Part shown: positions 24,287 through 38,100 of the stretch, in pieces
Numbering within the stretch: position 1 is the first letter of the stretch
How the letters are laid out: every line of letters begins with the position of its first letter
DNA from: Monilinia fructicola
Lineage: Eukaryota; Ascomycota; Leotiomycetes; Helotiales; Sclerotiniaceae
NCBI GenBank assembly: GCA_008692225.1
Contig: VICG01000004.1
Location: forward strand, 1,550,501 to 1,614,500
Length of the DNA: 64,000 bases
Direction of reading: 5' to 3'
The notes under the pieces: generated by a model
Databases searched by the model: none
What the model saw: only the letters and a program-made list of their open reading frames with translations
What the model was told of the DNA's origin: nothing
Position numbers and translations under genes: made by a program

Positions 24287-25031
24287 ATGGTTACCATCGC
24301 CGGAATCAATAAGTTCGAACAGACTTTCCACAAGGATGACATTCGACCCGTTCACGTGGCCATCATGGATGTCCTCAACACAAAGAGCTTGGACGTATCC
24401 AAAGAGATTATTCCCCTCTGCCTGCACAGGCGCATCGAAGGAAGTTCCGACAGCGGGCACGGGTTCTTGCCCACCGAGCTCGACAACGATGGACCCTCCC
24501 CTGGTTCCAGGGAAAGAACAATTTTGCATTACCGAAGGCCGGGAATATGACAAAGGGGGCCTTTGGGTTGAACTTGCTCTTCCTTGCAAAGGATGCGTGA
24601 AAGCGTATAGAGAGAAGTACAACGACGAAAACTTTATCTATTATACTATGGCTTTGGCTCGTCGGTTTCTATTGAGCGTGGTCCACAGAGGTAGAGAGGT
24701 GAAGGGAAGAAATGATTCTTATAACATCCTTGAGCCAGCGGCCTTGCTCTATTGGAGTCGGAAGGATAAGAAAGCTACCATAGAGATAGCCGATGATGAA
24801 CGAAAACGACAGGAAACTATCAGGGCTGAGATCGGGGAATACCTAGAGAGCGGCAGGGTGCTGAGCTCTGAGACTTGCATGTACGTTAAAGGTTGGGTGA
24901 ATAAACTACCCGCAAACCCTGCAAATCTATCCAGACCCTCTGCGCCACCTTCGGATATAGGTGATCGGGAGCACCTCATGCCACCCCCAGGCGGTTGGGA
25001 CGCGCCTTCCCGCACTCCTACTCCTGAGTAG
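24287..25031 (+). CDS. Uncharacterised fungal protein, one frameshift
   Basis: I do not recognise the family. The start at 24287 (MVTIAGINKFEQTFHKDD) opens a frame with strong C/G third-base bias to about 24490. It continues in the next frame as LVPGKEQFCITEGREYDKGG and then LALPCKGCVKAYREKYNDEN, ending in a Pro-rich tail (MPPPGGWDAPSRTPTPE). Removing one C from the CCCC run at 24498-24501 joins both parts into 247 aa. No signal peptide or membrane segment is visible; the middle is charged and probably helical (DDERKRQETIRAEIGEYLES). A TATA box and CT tract precede it, suggesting regulated, possibly high expression. The second frame is also open from 24246, so an alternative start there cannot be fully excluded. 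Confidence 0.6.
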
Positions 25032-25414
25032 ACTATTCCTACGAACGACTTCGTCCAAGTCTTATCGCCACAATCTATACCGCGAAACGAAAGGACGGAA
25101 GACAGTTCATGGTTGATGGAAACTTTGTACTCACCTTCATGCTTTATTTTTAATATCCTTAGATAAATAACTTTGCTTTTCAAGACAGGAAGATTGGATA
25201 GGAAACTGGAAGAAAGTTTATGTACGGCGTGATGGATCTCCTACTGATGGACTGTGGAGGGAATATATTGGATGTACACTTATACAATATAAGCATGATT
25301 TTAACAAAACCAATCTTTATTGATTTCCCACGGGTCTTTGATATTAGTGGATTACTCATTTACTGTGTATGTACAATCGTTCTAAGAATTATAACCCCTC
25401 ACCTTAGTGACACA
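25032..25414. other. Convergent 3' intergenic, no feature seen
   Basis: A short AT-rich spacer between converging genes. Nothing was recognised. Confidence 0.5.
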
Positions 25415-27222
25415 TTATAGCAAAAATGCCATTACAACTCCCATTAACCCCATGACTCCTACTTGTAAGCTTCCTGCTCCTGAAGTTGATACAGTGATTG
25501 GAGCCGAGCTCGAGCTAGTTCCCGAAGTCCCCGTATAATTCGATGATGAACCATTGGTTCCCGTACTAGCTGCGATTATTTTTGGGCACTCTGCATCATA
25601 TAACGATGGACTGGCAAGGTTCGTTCCAGTCTGGTTGTTGTAACCCAATCTGATGAGTGTATCCTTTCCAGGCTCGTATTTTGGCCATCCATAGTTCGTC
25701 AAGCCATTTTCAGGATCTTTGGCGAAAGCTGCCCATGCCCCACGCATATACTTTCCGATTGCCGTTTGCTCTGTTGTATCTGGAGGGTTGGCAATGTTTG
25801 TGTCGAAAAGGATAGGAATATCGGCAGAATGCCAAGCGCCAGCATTAGGGACAATCTCGGTGTTGGGGAAGGCACCAAAATAGCGATAACGCCAGGTGGG
25901 TACCTGCGCTTGAATCGAGTAGTTTGCGCGATAACCAGTTGGGCATGTAAAGCTAAGTAAATTGAAAGATTTCCAAACATCATCAGGATAGCTTAAACCT
26001 TGCAAAGAGCTTGTAGCGATAAACAAACCAGCTTCATTTTCAGTATTTCCTATTAGCATGGGTTTTTTTGTGAAATTTCCCGCCAATGAGCGTTCGGTAT
26101 AGTTGGAAAATACGACAATCTCGTCTACGGTAGGGCCGAAGCTTCCCAAAACACCCCCGGATCCAGAAGTAGCAGATATAGCATTGACAATTTCCGTTGT
26201 GTTTTTGGTACGCACACAAGCAGTGACATTGCTAGACGATGATCCACCACATCCCAAGGCCTGGGTAACGTTCCACCACGCTAGAGCAACAGTCTCTGGC
26301 TTATTTGGCAAATCCCAACTCAATGCTGTGCCAGATTGTGGAATAAAACCGGCGACAATTGGGTCTTCTACCCAAGCATAGTTGTAAAAGTCGATTGATG
26401 CGGAACCCGCAGATTGTCCGAATAAAGTGATGCGGGATGTATCGCCACCAAAATTTGCAATGTTATCCCGAACCCACTCAACAGCCAGTCTTTGATCTAA
26501 AAGGCCAAGATTTGCGGTACTGGTTGGGTCACCCGGAAAACCGAAAATATTGACTCGATAACTAGTTATTGATCAGCGAAGTTTAGGGGGTTGAGTGGCT
26601 CAAAACATACTTGATAGATACGACAATGACATCTTCTTGCTCCACGATATGTTTTCCATTCATCGCTAGTATGGAACTAGAGCCGCTGTTGAAACCACCC
26701 CCATAGACCCATACTAATACAGCCTTCTTGGAATCGCCATTCTGTGGCTTTGTCCACACGTTCAACGTTAAACAATCTTCACTTTGTGCCGTCAAAGGAG
26801 TTCCAACAGTCTGCAGGACTGGGAATCCTACTGCCACAGAGACATTTGAATGTTGAACGAGTGTAGCGTTGTATGTGGTGGTTTGAGCAGGACATGTATA
26901 ACCCTACAGATGGTATTAGCAATTGGTGAGAAAGTAAAAGTCTTGACAGAGTTTGACGAACAAAATTGGTTCCATTGAGAGTTGCATTGCCCCTGTATGC
27001 AACTGGCGCAGCAAATCTTAGGTCTCCAACTGGTGGTTTGGCGAATGGAATGCCCAGGTACTCGGATACTTGGGATTCGTTCAATGCAGCATGTCCATTG
27101 ACTGGCCCACTTGTTGTCTGAACCGTTTGGCCGATAGTCCAATTTGATTCACGGTTCTGCAAAGGCGCAGATGCCTTTACAGATGCCGCAACAGCAGAAA
27201 TCAAGAATATTGGGATCTTCAT
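25415..27222 (-). CDS. Secreted type-B carboxylesterase/lipase, likely GPI-anchored
   Basis: Alpha/beta-hydrolase of the cholinesterase-like carboxylesterase family, which hydrolyses ester bonds outside the cell. Exons are 27222-26962, 26903-26611 and 26561-25415, giving 566 aa in frame. The signal peptide is MKIPIFLISAVAASVKASA. Family motifs are YLGIPFAKPPVGDLRF, EDCLTLNVW, VLVWVYGGGFNSGS (oxyanion hole) and GGDTSRITLFGQSAGSAS with nucleophile Ser about residue 235. The acid is probably the Glu in NTENEAGLF and the base the His in AGAWHSADIPILF. Many N-x-S/T sites indicate glycosylation. The C-terminus is Ser/Thr/Gly-rich and ends in a hydrophobic segment (VGVMGLMGVVMAFLL), a typical GPI signal. 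Introns are 58 and 49 nt; the first has a GTTCGT donor. An upstream in-frame start at 27306 would bury the signal peptide, so 27222 is preferred. Confidence 0.92.
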
Positions 27223-30200
27223 ACCGTAGAGTTGAAGGAGATGGTGAGAGGGGGCAATAAGAATTAGGAGGGGTATGAGAAGGAGAAAGGTAGATAAGAG
27301 GTCCACATAGTCATCTCCAAGAGGATGTTCAATGGTATATAAATACAGACATATTTACCTGTGCCTACCAGGAAACAAACTCCCTTTGAGGGGAAACTAT
27401 GGCACTTGATTAAGGGTAATGGAGTCATAGTTTAAACATTTCATTGTGCATTAGATCCCTGCTCTCCAAATGTACCACCAGCCTAGGGCAACTTGGTGTG
27501 CAGAGTTTATACAGGCAAAACTGGTTTGGAGCCGGTTTTCAATGTCATGACAGACGGCGGAATCCATGTTTGGAAGCTCATCAAGGTAACGCACAGAGGG
27601 ACAAGCGTACTCGCATGTCCCGTGGTGCTTCTTGTTTGTACATCCATGGATGTGCGTGTACTCTGTAAACAGAATGCTTCGGATGACTATGAGAAGAGCA
27701 TGCCATCATTGTGTGATGTCGTTCTGATGACGAGGGCGACTACATTGCCTATGCCGTCAGAGATATGCAAGGAAGAATGTTGTCGAGTGAAGAAAGAAGT
27801 GTGTGTGGTTGGTGGCAGTAAGCATTCCCAGGTTGTGGTAAGATCCGAAATACGGAGAGGCATTTCATCATAATCTTACCAAAGACGCAGATTTGTAAGC
27901 AACCGAGTCATCAAGGGTCCTGGTGGTCTACCGGTGGTGGGTAGATCAACTTCATCAAAGTTCAAATTCTAATGTAAAATACTTATTACTGGGTATGTGA
28001 TGTGAACCCTTCTTACTTACTGCTACTGTGCCTCCTCAGAATTCTAACCTTATGAAGTTCGAAACGAGACCCTAGAAAGGCTGATTCGTGAGTAGGTATG
28101 AGCACAGAGGCACGATAAGGCTAGAGTGAGTATATTCTGACAGCAACAGCAACAGCAACACGGTGTCATTCATTCCACTACCAATCAACAATACCTTCGT
28201 TATGGGCCCCGGCCCTCTCAATACAACATTTGCTCACTTGCACAGTATCCACTCACTTACACTGACTTCACATCTTTCTCTTATTGTACCACCAATCAAT
28301 GGACAGATAATCACAATCGACCTCTTCATATGGAGTGGAACTATTACCGGTCATAGGTTTAACAAATGCGTTCTCGTGCACGCGATATAATGAACCTGCA
28401 TTATCAGCTCTCGGTTGCCCTGCCATGGCGTTCACACTGACAACACAAGTTAGCCCGAGCCTCTATAGGGAGTGATCTCCGAGGCTAATAATGAGTACAA
28501 CAGTGTACTTATTCCTTACTTGGCGAACTTCGACGTCTATCACTTCATGCGTTGAGCCCCTACTCCCCACCCTTCATATATTATCCTGTGCGGGGGAATG
28601 GTCGTGATTCAAGTTGAAGGCTCGGACATTCTTACCCATATGAGAAATTCTAATGACAGGCAGGACGCGGAGGTTAACTTGTTCCTATCTTCCGTCATGA
28701 TATAATGCTCCGAGGTGTTTTTCTATTGGCTTTGTACTAACAGACTGATAGGAATTTCAAGGTTTGGGGAATGATAACATTGACTTTTCGACTCCCAATT
28801 CAATCGAGCAATGATTCTACATCATTAATCGCACGTCCCTATCGATTGTCCAAATACCTAGGTAACCTTAGGTACGTTTTGACACAAATTAGTCTGGCAC
28901 GTGTGGTTCGGGTAGTTCTGACCAGATATCAAATTCTCAACCACAACTCAAATGTTCAGATACTTGCTGTCCAGAAATTCCAAAAGTCGCCAAACGATCC
29001 ATATGCTTTCAGTTTTCAATTGATTTACTGGATAACATTCCAGGCAAGATTACCTAGGTACTCAATGATCTTGGAATAGGTATATTGAGCTAAGTCTCAT
29101 TTCGCCATGCAAGTGCATTATCGTGAAAGGAGAGGTTCGATTTCATCAAATATCTAGAAAACTTTCATCTCACTACAAACTTCATACTCAACAATATTGT
29201 TTATCATATGAATCGTGCCTGGGTGCTCCGACAATTGCCATGGCGCAGAATAATTCCAATCATTCATCGTCCCAAGACTTCATTTCCCATATATAATGCG
29301 CAATTTCGGTCATATACGATAAATCAACAGCTCTCATGCGAGATTTGCAGATCAGGTTGATTCGTGATCTATCTTGATGTATAGCTTTTTTCGGAGAATT
29401 AATATTAAATGGGTTGAAGGTATAAGTTCCAACTCTAATAGCCACTTCAAACATTACTCCAAGAAATCCGGCATGGAATCACAACTCAAATGATTGATTG
29501 ATCCCAGGGATTTTGAACCTACACTTGTTAACTTCAACCGCTGTCAAAATTTTCCTACCTTCACCGGTAAATATATGATTCAAGTTCAAAAAGATTAATG
29601 AAAACAGTCATCCATCAACGCAATGTATTTCGATGGTTCACCGAAGAAATAGTTTTTTCTTGCATCTCCTTTATGATACGGTACATAAACCATACATGAT
29701 TCCCAGTAATTTCATTTCCAAAGTATCAACCACCTCTCCACATCACCAATCTCGTGCCCCCTTTCCAAATTCCAACTTCAAAACAAACTTCACGGACGTG
29801 ATCAACCCTATCGCTCTATTTACCCCTCCAGTGCCAGTGTTCCAGCCTCTGCCGCCAACCCTGACACATCTCGTACTCAACATCAACATCAACTCTAATC
29901 CCATCACTCCAGCCTCACCATGACCCACCCTAGACCTCCAGATTCCAGAAGGATAAAATAACCTTCCCGACGCTGGACCCTACACTAATCCACCACAAGT
30001 AACCCTGATCCTCACCCCAACCATCCTGAAGCAACCCCACCGCGTGTCCCCCTGCTCATCCCACCACCCCTCCTCTTTAGCCTCTCGCACCGTGCCGAAA
30101 GCGCTCGAACCCTCCGCGTCCAAGCAAGAGCACCGTCTGATCCAAGAACCAGACCAACCTTTGGCCACAGAAAGGAGGAAAATGCGCTTTCCAGGAAAAC

Positions 30201-31386
30201 CTCAAATACGCGGCCGAGAGAGCTGGTCTGGGTGCCATGCGCAGAGATATCGCCGGCGTGGTGCATGCCCGAGAGCCTCCACCAGCCCAGCCCTGAGGTA
30301 CTGGCAATGATACAGGATAGACGTTCTCTATTGGGAGCACCGGTATCAAGGGGATCGGAGAGAAGGTTGGAAAGGGGCCTGAGAAGGAGAAATGACAGGC
30401 AGCAACAGGAAGCAGGACCGTCCACCAGGCGAACCTCCCCTCGCCACTTCCGCGAGGGAGTTTTCTCTCTTTGTTCGTCCCGAGATATGGGAGGAGGAGA
30501 CTCAACAGCCCGTCCTCATAGATCACGTTATCTTCACGGCTGAGATATATATTCAGTACCCAACTATCGTACACATACTTGGCTCTCCTCAGCGCGGCTG
30601 CATGCTGTGAACGCTTACCCCGAGATCGATACACCACAGCATGCAATCCACAGCGTGTGGGTCCCCAAGCGGAGATAACCCACTCCTGAAATCCATGGCT
30701 TCCGTCCCACCGCATCGTGCACGACGCCACCAGCACCACTCATCACATACATACATCGACATGAAACCCACGCGCGGCCGAGCCGAGAGCCCCAACCCTC
30801 GAGAGCACGGCGCCACCCGATCGATGACCAAGACGCAGGGAAAACGCAAGAACAGAAGGAGAAGGAGAAGGAAGCTGCTCTCTCGAACCAAAACATACAC
30901 AATCCGAGCTGCATCTCTCACTAAAGCGTGACGATCCGGACGGTGCAATCTTTGATGCCGGCGGGGGGGGGGGGGGGGGGGGCACCGAATCGATCTCGCC
31001 AGCGTGCGCGACCAAGATGAGAAGAAGGGCGAATGACAAGAACATACGCAAGAACTCGCCACACAAACAAAGACTCAAGCAATTCCCGCTTCTCGAATCA
31101 CCCACGCCGATCTTCACACGAGACATCTAAAGCGCAAAGGCCAAAGCCAAAATTCCACCCGACAGCAAAGCATCGCATCCACCCATCGCCCACCCACTAG
31201 CACCCCCTCAACCTCAACAGCCCGTCCGTCCTTCATCACCACTTGCCATCTGAGATTTGAGATGCTCCACAGCATCACGGGGAAGGCCTGCGTCTTCTCG
31301 TTCAGCCTTGATATCTTCTTCGATATTGGCTCTTCCACGCAAGCCACTCGTCCGAGAGTCTACGTCTGTGCTCGAGAACTCGGTAT

Positions 31387-31434
31387 AGCTCTAGCTCTAG
31401 CTCTAGCTCTAGCACTAGCACTAGCACTAGCACT
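31387..31434. repeat. Hexanucleotide microsatellite (AGCTCT / AGCACT)
   Basis: About eight tandem six-base units: first AGCTCT, then AGCACT. The change of one base between the two halves suggests expansion after a point mutation. Confidence 0.85.
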
Positions 31435-31636
31435 ACCCATCACACCCTTGCTGGCAAGACGTGTACATCCTCTGCGCTGCCCTCGACCATATCCCCAACA
31501 GGGTTCCTCCTCTAAAATCAAGCAGCGATAGCCAAAGAAAACAAAAGCACAAAGCAAAGCAAAGCAAAGCAAAGAAAAGAAAAGAGCAAAGAATCGAATT
31601 TAACATTGTGCTTTTTGCCAAGTAGTTGTTGCACTT

Positions 31637-31810
31637 GATGATGATGAGGAGGAGGAGGAGGAGGATGATGATGATGATGATGCTTCCATCCTTCCCGGGT
31701 TGATTTGATTTGATTTGATAGAATGGTATTTTTGGCGAGGGGGCAAGCGAGCATGTGCTTAGCAAGCTGGCAAGCTGGCAAGCATATACGCAAGCAAGCA
31801 AGCAAGCAAG
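31637..31810. repeat. Cluster of microsatellites (GAT/GAG, TTTGA, CAAG)
   Basis: GATGATGAGGAGGAGG-like trinucleotides at 31637-31682, TTGATTTGATTTGAT near 31700-31720, and CAAG tetranucleotides at 31786-31810. A CAAAG run lies just upstream at 31556-31575. Confidence 0.8.
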
Positions 31811-32234
31811 AGGAAACGTGACCAGAAGGAATGATGCAGGGAGGGGAATGAAGGGGAACGTTGTAAGAGCTAGGAGGAGGGATGGAGTGATCAAGGATGT
31901 ATTGCAGGATGAAAGATGTAGCATGTATTTGTGGTGAATATGCAAGAGCAACAGGGGTGATGTGATTTGAATAGTTTGAAGTTCCTGGGTCATCATACAT
32001 CATCTTCTTTCCTATTTTACGCTTCTGAACTGACACTGATCAATCAGTGGGAGGAGCATTACAACGCTCATCTAACTAGCACATAATCTAACAGAAAACA
32101 TCGTTCAAATTCGTTAACCTCTTGCCAACCCATCTACCAATCATCTGCCAAAATAATACGGGTATAATATGCTTGACTCCAGAGCCATATGATTCAACAA
32201 AATCTAGCCCAGACCATGTTTTATTCCTTCCGCC

Positions 32235-35143
32235 CTACTTCTTGTCTTCTTCTTCTTCATCATCAACATATGGCCGACTGCCGCTTGCAGTTCCACTTCT
32301 AGTTCTATTTGCGGGTACACCGCCAACTAAATTTCGACCGGCTGCAGCTTGTGATGTGCTGGCCGCGGAATTTGATGTTACGCCACTGGATTGTTGCCCA
32401 CCTGAGTATGATGGGTAAAGAGAAGTCGATGGCCCTCCAGTTCCACCGGCTCCTAAGTTTTTGACTTCTAGTTGAAGCGACAGATGCATTGCGTCCCAGC
32501 TGACCCGAGGGATTTACAGGGAATGGCGCGTATTTTTGATAACCGCTACCACTGCCATATGATGAATTGTATTCAGCAGAAGATGGTGGGGAACCTTCAT
32601 CTCCAAGTGAATTTCCATAGGTTCCTGATCCTGATGGGCCTTCTATGGTAACACTGAAGCCAGGGGTTGATTGGAATGCATTTGGTGGTAGATGCTCTCC
32701 AGGCTTACGTCGACCTCGAGTGCTTGCTCTCTTCAAAAGAGATGATCTTGGATTCCCGTATAGATCGAAATTGTCTTCACCCAGAATCGAGATATCATCG
32801 TTATCGTTGTAACTGTTACTGTGCGCAAAGTCCAATCCTGGGCGGCGTGCGTTCAACGCTTCCGCTGCATCTTCTTCGGTTTCTATTGGGCCAAGATCTG
32901 GATTGGTGTTTTTAAGAGTAGGTACGAGTCTTTTCGAGTCTTTGGTGGCCGTTGATTTATCACGAGCTTGAGCGGCCCACTCATCAGTTACAGAAACGGA
33001 GTAGTTGGGGTTTGCAGGTCCACCCAGAGCATCTCCACCACCTCCAGGAGCATGGATTGGAATCTTGCGCAAGGCTAAAACGAGAGCACACATAAATTTG
33101 GAGCGACGAGCGGCACGAACTGTCTCGTTATGCCAATTCGACTTGTGTCTGATTTCAACCTTTAGTTGAAGCTTATCCATATTCCCAATCCCCACAGCCT
33201 CCAAGACAATATCGGATTGAAAGTCGCGAGAATTGTCTGGGTTGCGGACAAAAGCCTCCATCTCAGTCCGAAGGAGTTCAATATCTTCGAGGGTGGTATC
33301 AAAAGAGATGAACATGTCGAGTTGTTCTTTCATTGCCTTGCTGCGAGTGATGTTCTCGATCCAAAGGTTGTTCAATACGATGTTCGGTACCTGCACCATC
33401 TTCATGTTGTCGATACGTTTGAAGATGGTGAACAGGAGAGAGATTTGCTCCACGACAAGGTATTCGGAACTAATATCAACACGATCACCAACATCGTATG
33501 GATGTTTGACAAAAAGGAAGATGCAAGAACCGAGAAACTCCTGAGTAGTGGCAGCGAAAACGAAGGATAGAGACAAGAGGGTCGTCCCGGCTGTTGTCAG
33601 TGTAGCGAGGAAACCAGTATCTTGGAAAGCAACTATTCAAGTGGTTAGCGTCATCCTGCTGCGGGAACGTGATAACTTACTGTAAGCGAAAATGACAATG
33701 ATGAGAACAATGATGAGCAAAACTTGATCAAGAACCCCAATGGCCTGACCAACATCTCTCATACTGTTCGCAATTGACTTTCGGTCACGACCAATATCCA
33801 CTACCTTCATAATCATCTCATCAAGCGAGATGTCGCCATTTCCATCATTATCCAACGCCTCAAAGATTTCCTCGGCCTCCAATTTGCGACCCACGCCAAG
33901 GACCTCCTCAAGATCTTCTGCAGACAAAGAATCTTTGCCTTCGACGGCGAAAGACATCCACAAACGTCTCGCCAGTGCCTCGGATGATTTGGTCTTCTCG
34001 AGTGCCTCGATCACGACGGAGTGAGCAGAATTTGGATTGAAGACTTGCTTTCCGGTAATTTCAGATGCAATGTTCCCAAAGACTGATGTAACTTTGTCAC
34101 CAAAACGAGCAACATCTCCAATAATCTTCAATGGTGCATTTGAGCCAGACCTACTGTGACCCATGATCTTTCTGTTCGTCTTTTGAAGGACGGCCTCAAT
34201 GCTGTCACTAATGATGTAATCTTCTTCTGCGAATTCGTGGCAGTACATTGGAAACAAAGTTCGGGATGCTTCGTAGAGGAGGCCAAGCAAGTGGATGAGG
34301 TGTTTTGATTCTTTGATGCGTCCATCGAAAGATCTTCGATGATAGTTCACACTAATCAGTTGAACAATGAGCTTCTCAACCAAGAGTAAAATTGTCGCGA
34401 TCAAAGTGGGGATCAGAACACGCTTCATTGTGTCGACCCAGGGATCCATAGTACCATCATATTGTCGGCCATTCTTCTCCAATTTATTCAATTCCTTGGA
34501 AGTCAAGGCCGTAAAGGTAACCAGACTGGTAATGGCCCACCCAACCAAGGACAATGGAATTTCCAAAAGCTCTCAAGATCGATGCGTACTTGCGCACCCC
34601 AGTGCTGACAACTCCGCACAAAAACATAAAGATGTACGGTACGGCTTTGGAACATAATTTGGAGATCCAAATACTCAGCCAGATAATCTCAATCCAAGTG
34701 AAGAACAAGTACAGTTTCATTTTTCCGATCGTTGCTGTGTTGTAGAATATAGCGAAGATGACGATGGGTACGGCGAGAAGAATCCCAATAGGCGCGACGT
34801 AGAACATATATCGAGTGACGACGGAGAAATTGACGATAGTGTTGTAAAGTCTGCCCAAGCCATTCACCGAAATCTCTTCGCCATTTGTTCCCCTTTTTGC
34901 AGGTTGGACTTTCCTTCTACCGGCAATTCTTTTCCTGAACATTCCTTGCTTCTCATCTTCTTTCCCCGAATCATTCTCTGAACTTCCTGCCAGTATTCCG
35001 TCTCCGGCTCTTCGAGCCCCCGTGGAGGAGGCACCGGTTCGCACTTGTGTGAGGGGGATGTTATCCGTCATATCGTTGCTGTCTATGGGCTGAAAGCCGC
35101 GCCGCGAAAAATCAGTTGGTGATCGAGGAGACCGAAGTGACAT
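32235..35143 (-). CDS. MscS-type mechanosensitive ion channel with EF-hand
   Basis: Fungal homologue of the fission-yeast Msy1/Msy2 channels, which sit in the ER membrane and control calcium release on hypo-osmotic shock. Exons are 35143-33681 and 33632-32235 (intron 48 nt), about 952 aa. A basic N-terminus is followed by several membrane segments (YVAPIGILLAVPIVIFAIFY, LYLFFTWIEIIWLSIWIS, LSLVGWAITSLVTFTALTS, VLIPTLIATILLLVEKLIV). A complete EF-hand follows, DNDGNGDISLDE. The pore helix region is VLLIIVLIIVIFAY then TLTTAGTTLLSLSFVFA, and the beta domain is VKHPYDVGDRVDI. The C-terminal tail is long, Ser/Gly-rich and disordered. Two extra bases break the frame: an A run at 34565-34568 (before LEIPLSLVGW) and a T run at 32458-32462 (before NLGAGGTGGPS). 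Removing one base from each restores the frame. Confidence 0.9.
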
Positions 35144-38100
35144 TTAAATGAACGATGTATTTTTTGGTGTTTCAAGGACGTAATTGTATAATTGCAGATC
35201 TTTTTTTTTGGAGATCTGAAATTGTGTAAGTGGCGGGGGATAAGATTGGATTGCCAGGTGGTTGTGGAATGTTAATCGTATGGAATTGTAAAATGAATTA
35301 GAAATAGAGTATGATTTGTTCAAAGTTGTCTTGTATAGATGGTGAATTCCTCAGTCGATTTGATCAATTGAAAAAGAAGTTGAGAGAGCTGTGAAACGAA
35401 TGTATGAAGGTGTAGTAATTAATAAGGAATCAATGAATTGTCGTCATTCATTCATTCATACAGCCACCAAAACTAGGTACTACAGTAAGTACTACAACTC
35501 GTATTGCATCGGCATCGGCTCGCATCAAGCGTGTCGAAGGTTGAAGTTTGAAGGTCGAAGGGTCGAAAGGCGGTTTTGATGATCAATCAATCCATCAATC
35601 CATCCATCCATCCATCCATCAATCAATCAACGGTTCCCGTCGGGAAGACTAGAACCCAATCCAGAGTATGGAATGGATATTATGTATTTTCTACTAGTTC
35701 CAACAAATGGAACAGAAGAAAAAAAGGGGACCAACAATTCCAACAACAATGAAATGAAATGAAATTGAAGAAAGGAAACAGAATCAAAATGAAGGTAGAA
35801 ATAGATTGATGAAGAAAGGTCTCTCTTTTCAAGAAAAAACAATCAAAATATAGCCCTGGAGATGTATATAATTCTCTTTATAATGGAAATTTCGAAAAGT
35901 TCTCGTATGCCTATTTTTCTTTTTTTTTCTTTTTCTTTTTCTTTTTCTTGTTCTTTTTCTCTCTCTCCTTCCCTTTCTTTTCCGTTTCTCAAGATGTCAA
36001 AGAGATCTAAGAGCAGAGACGGCCCATAGAGGGAAAAGATTGACAATAAGAAGAGGAAAGATGAGGAATTTGTTGTGGAGAAGCTGAAGATGAAAAGATG
36101 GAGTTTTTGTAGATCTCGTCCCTGTTCCTCTGTACGTATAGAATTAGGATGAGCTCGGGAACGTGGAGGGAGAAGGAAGAGAGAAAGGAAACAATATATC
36201 AATATATATATTATATATATAAGAAAATACATGTAAAAAATACATATAGATCCAGACATCCAGAAATTCAAAAAGAATTACCTAGGTAGACAGTCTATGA
36301 ATCCATCTCTTTTATTATCCATCTACCTACATTTTTTTTTTTTTTCCTTTCTTTCTCATATAGGTATAAATCTATCAAGCACCAGGATCCATGGATTGAA
36401 AGATATTTTTGGTTCGAGGCACGGAGCATCTGGAAGGGGGGAAGAGAAGAAGAGAAGAGAAGGGGAGAAGTTCCAAGATTCCAATTTCCAAGGAATGGAT
36501 GCAAGGTACCGTACTACCGTCCCAAAGAGTCACCCATGATGATTAGGTAATGCAGCACGATGATGGCCAATCAGAGTGCTCGATGGATCATTCTGGCTGT
36601 CCAAATACGAAACACCAAGAAAAGGATTCACAGAGATTTCATTAGAAAAGGCTTAGACGGCGGATAAAAAACGATAAAACCGGTTAAGGATGATGATAGT
36701 ACTCGGTAGCTGGAGGTACTAGGTAGATATAGCAGAGGAGGGTTGTCGTATATAAGTATGATTGTTATCAAAGGAAGAGGAGAGGAAAGGGAAGGGAAAG
36801 GGACAGGGAAAGGAGAAAGGATTCAAATGTTCAAACATATAAACATCTAAACACTTAAACACTCAAACACTCAAACAATCGAAACACGCATACATCTAAT
36901 TCATACATTCAATCACCCATTCACCCATTCACCCATTCACCCATTCACCCATTCACCCATTCACCCATTCACCCATTCACCCATTCACTCATCCACCCAT
37001 CATCCATTCATCCATTCAACAGAGACGACAAGGATAAAATGTACCTGCCTAGAGAAGAGTGCGGGAGCATTAATTCGGGTAAAGTTCTGATGGCCTTGTG
37101 AGTTTCATCAACATGCAAGTTGACCTATTGGGTAGTTCTAGTGAAAGCCTCCCAGGGGGTTTCCAAGTCTCCTTTGTATAATTAAATGATCGATCCTGAC
37201 GATCCTGAGTGGAAGATGAATTTTACATGTGAATGGCTAACCTAGGTACACGTACCTAATACCTGATGAAGGATAACTTTGGTCTTCCTCGTCGTCATCA
37301 CCACCATCACTACTGATAGATACCTCAGATGCCTAGTAATTACCCTTCTTCCAAGAACCTTCAACTTTTCCCACCTACAGACAGACCATACATACATACA
37401 TACATACATACATGCATCCCCATTTTATCGAGATCGAATCTAACGAACAAGCTACTGAACAGTGCGGATCTCCCACCCAGGTTATTTCAGCAGTGCCATA
37501 CTGGTCGTACCTGGCACAACATGACATAAAGTCCTGTGCTGTGCTGTGCTGTGCTGCATGCATGCATTGCTACAGTACGACATTACGGAGTACATGACAC
37601 ACGGTGCACATCCACTCATCGAATCACCGGTGCCACTCGCCGATGATGTACATTTCTGGACATGAAATTGTGGAAAGGTCCGTCGATCCATCGACGGACA
37701 CAGCCACCCGCTCCTTACAGGACCATGGATGACGCTACAGGAGAGCGTCCAAAATGATCGTGATCTTGAGAATGGTGCACCGCTATGCTGGATCGTAAAA
37801 TTGAAACAGACCTCTTGCCCCAGGTGTCCAATGTAGGCAATAATGTACGGAGTATGGAGGGAGGGGCACATCAGTGGAAACAGACTTCTTTTCAAAGTAT
37901 ACGATAGAAGCTTGAGAAGAATGGTACTGTAGTACTATTACTACAGTGCTTACCCTACTCTGTATATTGCGTAGTATTGCATCAAATGCAGGCGGTGTTC
38001 TATCATTTTTGATATTAGTCGTGATGAGCGAGTGATCTTGCAGCCGAATACCCCTTTATTATGGCATCATCCAAACCATGTCCTCCTCTTCTTTCAACAT

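Larger units (their letters stand above)
27223..32234. other. 5-kb tract without a recognised gene
   Basis: Two TACCTAGGTA copies lie at 28855-28864 and 29051-29060. From about 30000 to 31500 the DNA is GC-richer and open on both strands, but without recognisable protein. A run of 20 G sits at 30963-30982. Microsatellites are at 31387-31434, 31556-31575, 31637-31682 and 31786-31810. Confidence 0.5.

Noticed and set aside
30077..30739. 220-codon minus-strand open frame in GC-rich DNA
   Set aside because: No family resemblance; overlapping open frames exist on both strands and composition alone explains the length.
31360..31572. Open frame encoding alternating Ala/Leu or Ala/Arg repeats
   Set aside because: It is simply the translation of the AGCTCT/AGCACT microsatellite.
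36912..36987. Possible CRISPR or telomere-like array
   Set aside because: Perfect 8-bp tandem copies without spacers, and the unit is not a fungal telomere repeat.
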